Positions 62,894 through 64,000 of a stretch of DNA of 64,000 nucleotides are shown here, piece by piece (positions within the stretch are counted from its first letter, which is position 1; the number at the start of each line of letters is the position of its first letter). Origin of the DNA: Bacteroidales bacterium UBA1309 (lineage in GTDB: Bacteria > Bacteroidota > Bacteroidia > Bacteroidales > Dysgonomonadaceae). The notes beneath the pieces were generated by a model. It was not told where the DNA came from and did no database searches. It saw nothing but the letters and a program-made list of their open reading frames with translations. Where the stretch lies: contig DBTT01000054.1 of NCBI GenBank assembly GCA_002307185.1, positions 62,001 through 126,000 on the forward strand. Reading direction: 5' to 3'. The translations under genes and the position numbers were made by a program.

Positions 62894-63081
62894 CCCAAGT
62901 TCAGGAAGACAAGAAAGTGCTATAGCGTTATTGTGCGTGTTTGTCCGAATTTGCTATAATATTGCGGATTTTCCTAAAGTCTGTACTAATTGTTTTTTCC
63001 GAACAGATGTAAAGGGAGGGTTCAAATATTAAAAGGAGACGAAGTTAAGTTGGCTACCGACATTGCTGTTTATCTAATAGA
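62894..63081 (-). other. interval between two terminators
   Basis: About 190 bases without a protein gene, between the rplI terminator and the orphan hairpin. A short minus-strand RNA ending at the hairpin would fit, but no good promoter is visible (only an AATATTTG-like box near 63030). Confidence 0.3.
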
Positions 63082-63119
63082 AAAAGAGCCTTTCCTTTGT
63101 TACGAGGAAAAGCTCTTTT
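63082..63119 (-). terminator. terminator of rpsF-rpsR-rplI
   Basis: AAAAGAGC (63082-63089) pairs with GCTCTTTT (63112-63119), extended inside by TTTCCT/AGGAAA with one mismatch. On the minus strand it is followed by TTTCTATTAG. It is 31 bases past the rplI stop. Confidence 0.8.
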
Positions 63120-63149
63120 AAGAGATATGCTTGATGCTATTCTTTCAGC

Positions 63150-63593
63150 TTATTCAGAAACTACTTCGAAAGGAACTTCAACAGAAACTTCTTTGTGTAG
63201 CTTGATGTTGGCTTTATAGCTTCCTACTTCTTTTACGGATTCTTTGATAATAATAATCTTGCGATCGATAGTGAAGCCTAATTTTTCAAGGCCTTCAGCA
63301 ATCTGGATGTTGCTTACAGAACCAAAGATAGTTCCGGTTGAACTTGTTTTTGCACCGATAGTCAATGACACACCTTGAAGCTTTTCAGCCAATTCCTTGG
63401 CATCGTTTTTAAGCTTTTCAAGCTTGTGGGCACGTTGCTTCAAGTTTTCAGCCAATACTTTCTTTGCTGATTCAGAGGCAATGATTGCTTTTCCTTGAGG
63501 AATCAAATAGTTACGTCCGTAACCATTTTTCACGTTCACAATATCGTCTTTGTATCCAAGATTGATAACGTCTTCTTTTAATATAACTTGCAT
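63150..63593 (-). CDS. rplI: 50S ribosomal protein bL9
   Basis: 147 residues. The N-terminal domain MQVILKEDVINLGYKDDIV and NGYGRNYLIPQGKAI is diagnostic of bL9, followed by the long connecting helix and the C-terminal domain. It binds 23S rRNA near the L1 stalk and helps to maintain reading frame. Last gene of the rpsF-rpsR-rplI operon, 22 bases after rpsR. Unlike the other genes of the window it has a textbook Shine-Dalgarno. Confidence 0.97.
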   Translation of the reverse strand: MQVILKEDVINLGYKDDIVNVKNGYGRNYLIPQGKAIIASESAKKVLAENLKQRAHKLEKLKNDAKELAEKLQGVSLTIGAKTSSTGTIFGSVSNIQIAEGLEKLGFTIDRKIIIIKESVKEVGSYKANIKLHKEVSVEVPFEVVSE

Positions 63594-63599
63594 GTTCTT

Positions 63600-63608
63600 A
63601 TCCTCCTT
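63600..63608 (-). promoter_or_regulatory. strong Shine-Dalgarno of rplI
   Basis: On the minus strand AAGGAGGAT lies 6 bases before the rplI ATG, in the short gap after rpsR. Most other start codons in the window have only A/T-rich leaders, as usual for Bacteroidota, which makes this site stand out. Confidence 0.8.
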
Positions 63609-63615
63609 GGTTAAA

Positions 63616-63882
63616 TTATTTCATTAAATCGGTAACGTAAGGCAATAAAGCCAAATGACGAGCTCTTTTTACAGCCTGAGCAATACGACGTTGAAATTTC
63701 AATGAAGTACCCGTGATACGACGAGGAAGGATCTTTCCTTGTTCGTTCAAAAATTTCTTCAAGAATTCAGGATCTTTGTAATCGATATACTTGATACCAT
63801 TCTTTTTGAAACGGCAATACTTTTTCTTTTTGTTGTCCACTGAAGGTGGAGTCAAATATCTGATTTCTGATTGTTGTGCCAT
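63616..63882 (-). CDS. rpsR: 30S ribosomal protein bS18
   Basis: 88 residues. KKKYCRFKKNGIKYIDYKD, GKILPRRITGTSLK and QRRIAQAVKRARHLALLPY are the bS18 core, here given as RRITGTSLK. It sits on the 30S platform beside bS6. In Flavobacterium, bS18, bS6 and bS21 together were shown to mask the 16S anti-Shine-Dalgarno. Three bases separate it from rpsF. Confidence 0.97.
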   Translation of the reverse strand: MAQQSEIRYLTPPSVDNKKKKYCRFKKNGIKYIDYKDPEFLKKFLNEQGKILPRRITGTSLKFQRRIAQAVKRARHLALLPYVTDLMK

Positions 63883-63885
63883 GAT

Positions 63886-64000
63886 TTAGTTCCCCTTTAC
63901 TTCTTCTTTAGTTGATGATTTAACTCCTCTTCTTTTTTGTGCATAAAGATGAGCATATTTGTCCTGTCTGAATGTCAAGAAGCGCAATACGCGTTCGTCA
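63886..64000 (-). CDS. rpsF: 30S ribosomal protein bS6, C-terminal part
   Basis: The frame is open from the window edge to TAA (complement of 63886-63888). It encodes the tail DERVLRFLTFRQDKYAHLY followed by a basic extension QKRRGVKSSTKEE, matching the end of bS6 (VLRFLTFR is characteristic). The gene begins outside the window. The position directly upstream of rpsR agrees with the usual operon order. Confidence 0.9.
   Translation of the reverse strand, partial: DERVLRFLTFRQDKYAHLYAQKRRGVKSSTKEEVKGN

Overview
The window looks like chromosomal DNA of a member of the Bacteroidota, most likely the order Bacteroidales. The evidence is: promoters of the TTG-N19-21-TAnnTTTG type in front of many genes; almost no Shine-Dalgarno sequences; type IX secretion (T9SS)-like C-terminal tails on two nucleases; long NusB, DUF5606 and YbbR proteins; a tmRNA with the tag GENNYALAA; and a large exo-glycosidase cluster. 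I cannot name the genus from sequence alone. No phage, insertion sequence, plasmid function or CRISPR array was seen.

Layout. (1) 1-18,851, plus strand: a run of secreted carbohydrate enzymes. In order these are the tail of an unknown protein, a sialidase-like propeller, GH29 fucosidase, GH35 beta-galactosidase, two GH92 alpha-mannosidases, GH2 beta-mannosidase-like, GH3, GH20 hexosaminidase and a FucP-type sugar transporter, closed by a strong terminator. Together the activities match stepwise trimming of a fucosylated N-glycan-like glycan and import of a released sugar. (2) 19,077-22,575, minus strand: S41 peptidase lipoprotein, membrane-anchored GH25 muramidase and an acyl-CoA ligase. (3) 22,920-28,115, plus strand: a MarR regulator followed by crtI, crtB, an unknown secreted protein, crtZ, a CrtYcd-type lycopene cyclase and idi, a compact route to zeaxanthin. 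(4) 28,255-29,562: a small unknown ORF, a stretch that looks decayed, then tmRNA and tRNA-Met(CAU) on the minus strand.

(5) 29,723-34,695, plus strand: START-like protein, zinc-ribbon membrane protein, nusB, yajC, ybbR-like, coaE and a small acidic orphan. (6) 34,934-39,073, minus strand: alanine dehydrogenase and a YfhO-type membrane protein, separated by two perfect hairpins. (7) 39,581-43,003: a single polypeptide joining GH18, CE4 deacetylase and GT2 synthase domains. (8) 43,619-51,024: rluA-like, miaA, a PRiA4-ORF3 protein, PBP1A, a DUF5606 protein, M23 peptidase and a MerR regulator. (9) 51,166-56,764: two tandem T9SS endonuclease I proteins, PAP2 phosphatase, DUF59 Fe-S protein, LpxH-like hydrolase and GNAT. 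(10) 56,877-64,000: a receiver-containing PEP-synthase-like ATP-grasp protein, pyrD/pyrK, an XRE regulator next to an AT-rich array of repeated dyads, and rpsF-rpsR-rplI.

The items I find most worth a second look are the GH18-CE4-GT2 fusion, the tandem-receiver ATP-grasp protein that lacks a phosphohistidine domain, the dyad array beside the XRE regulator, and the lone strong Shine-Dalgarno in front of rplI, in the operon that encodes two proteins known to mask the anti-SD in this phylum. All functional calls come from reading motifs by eye; no database search was run.
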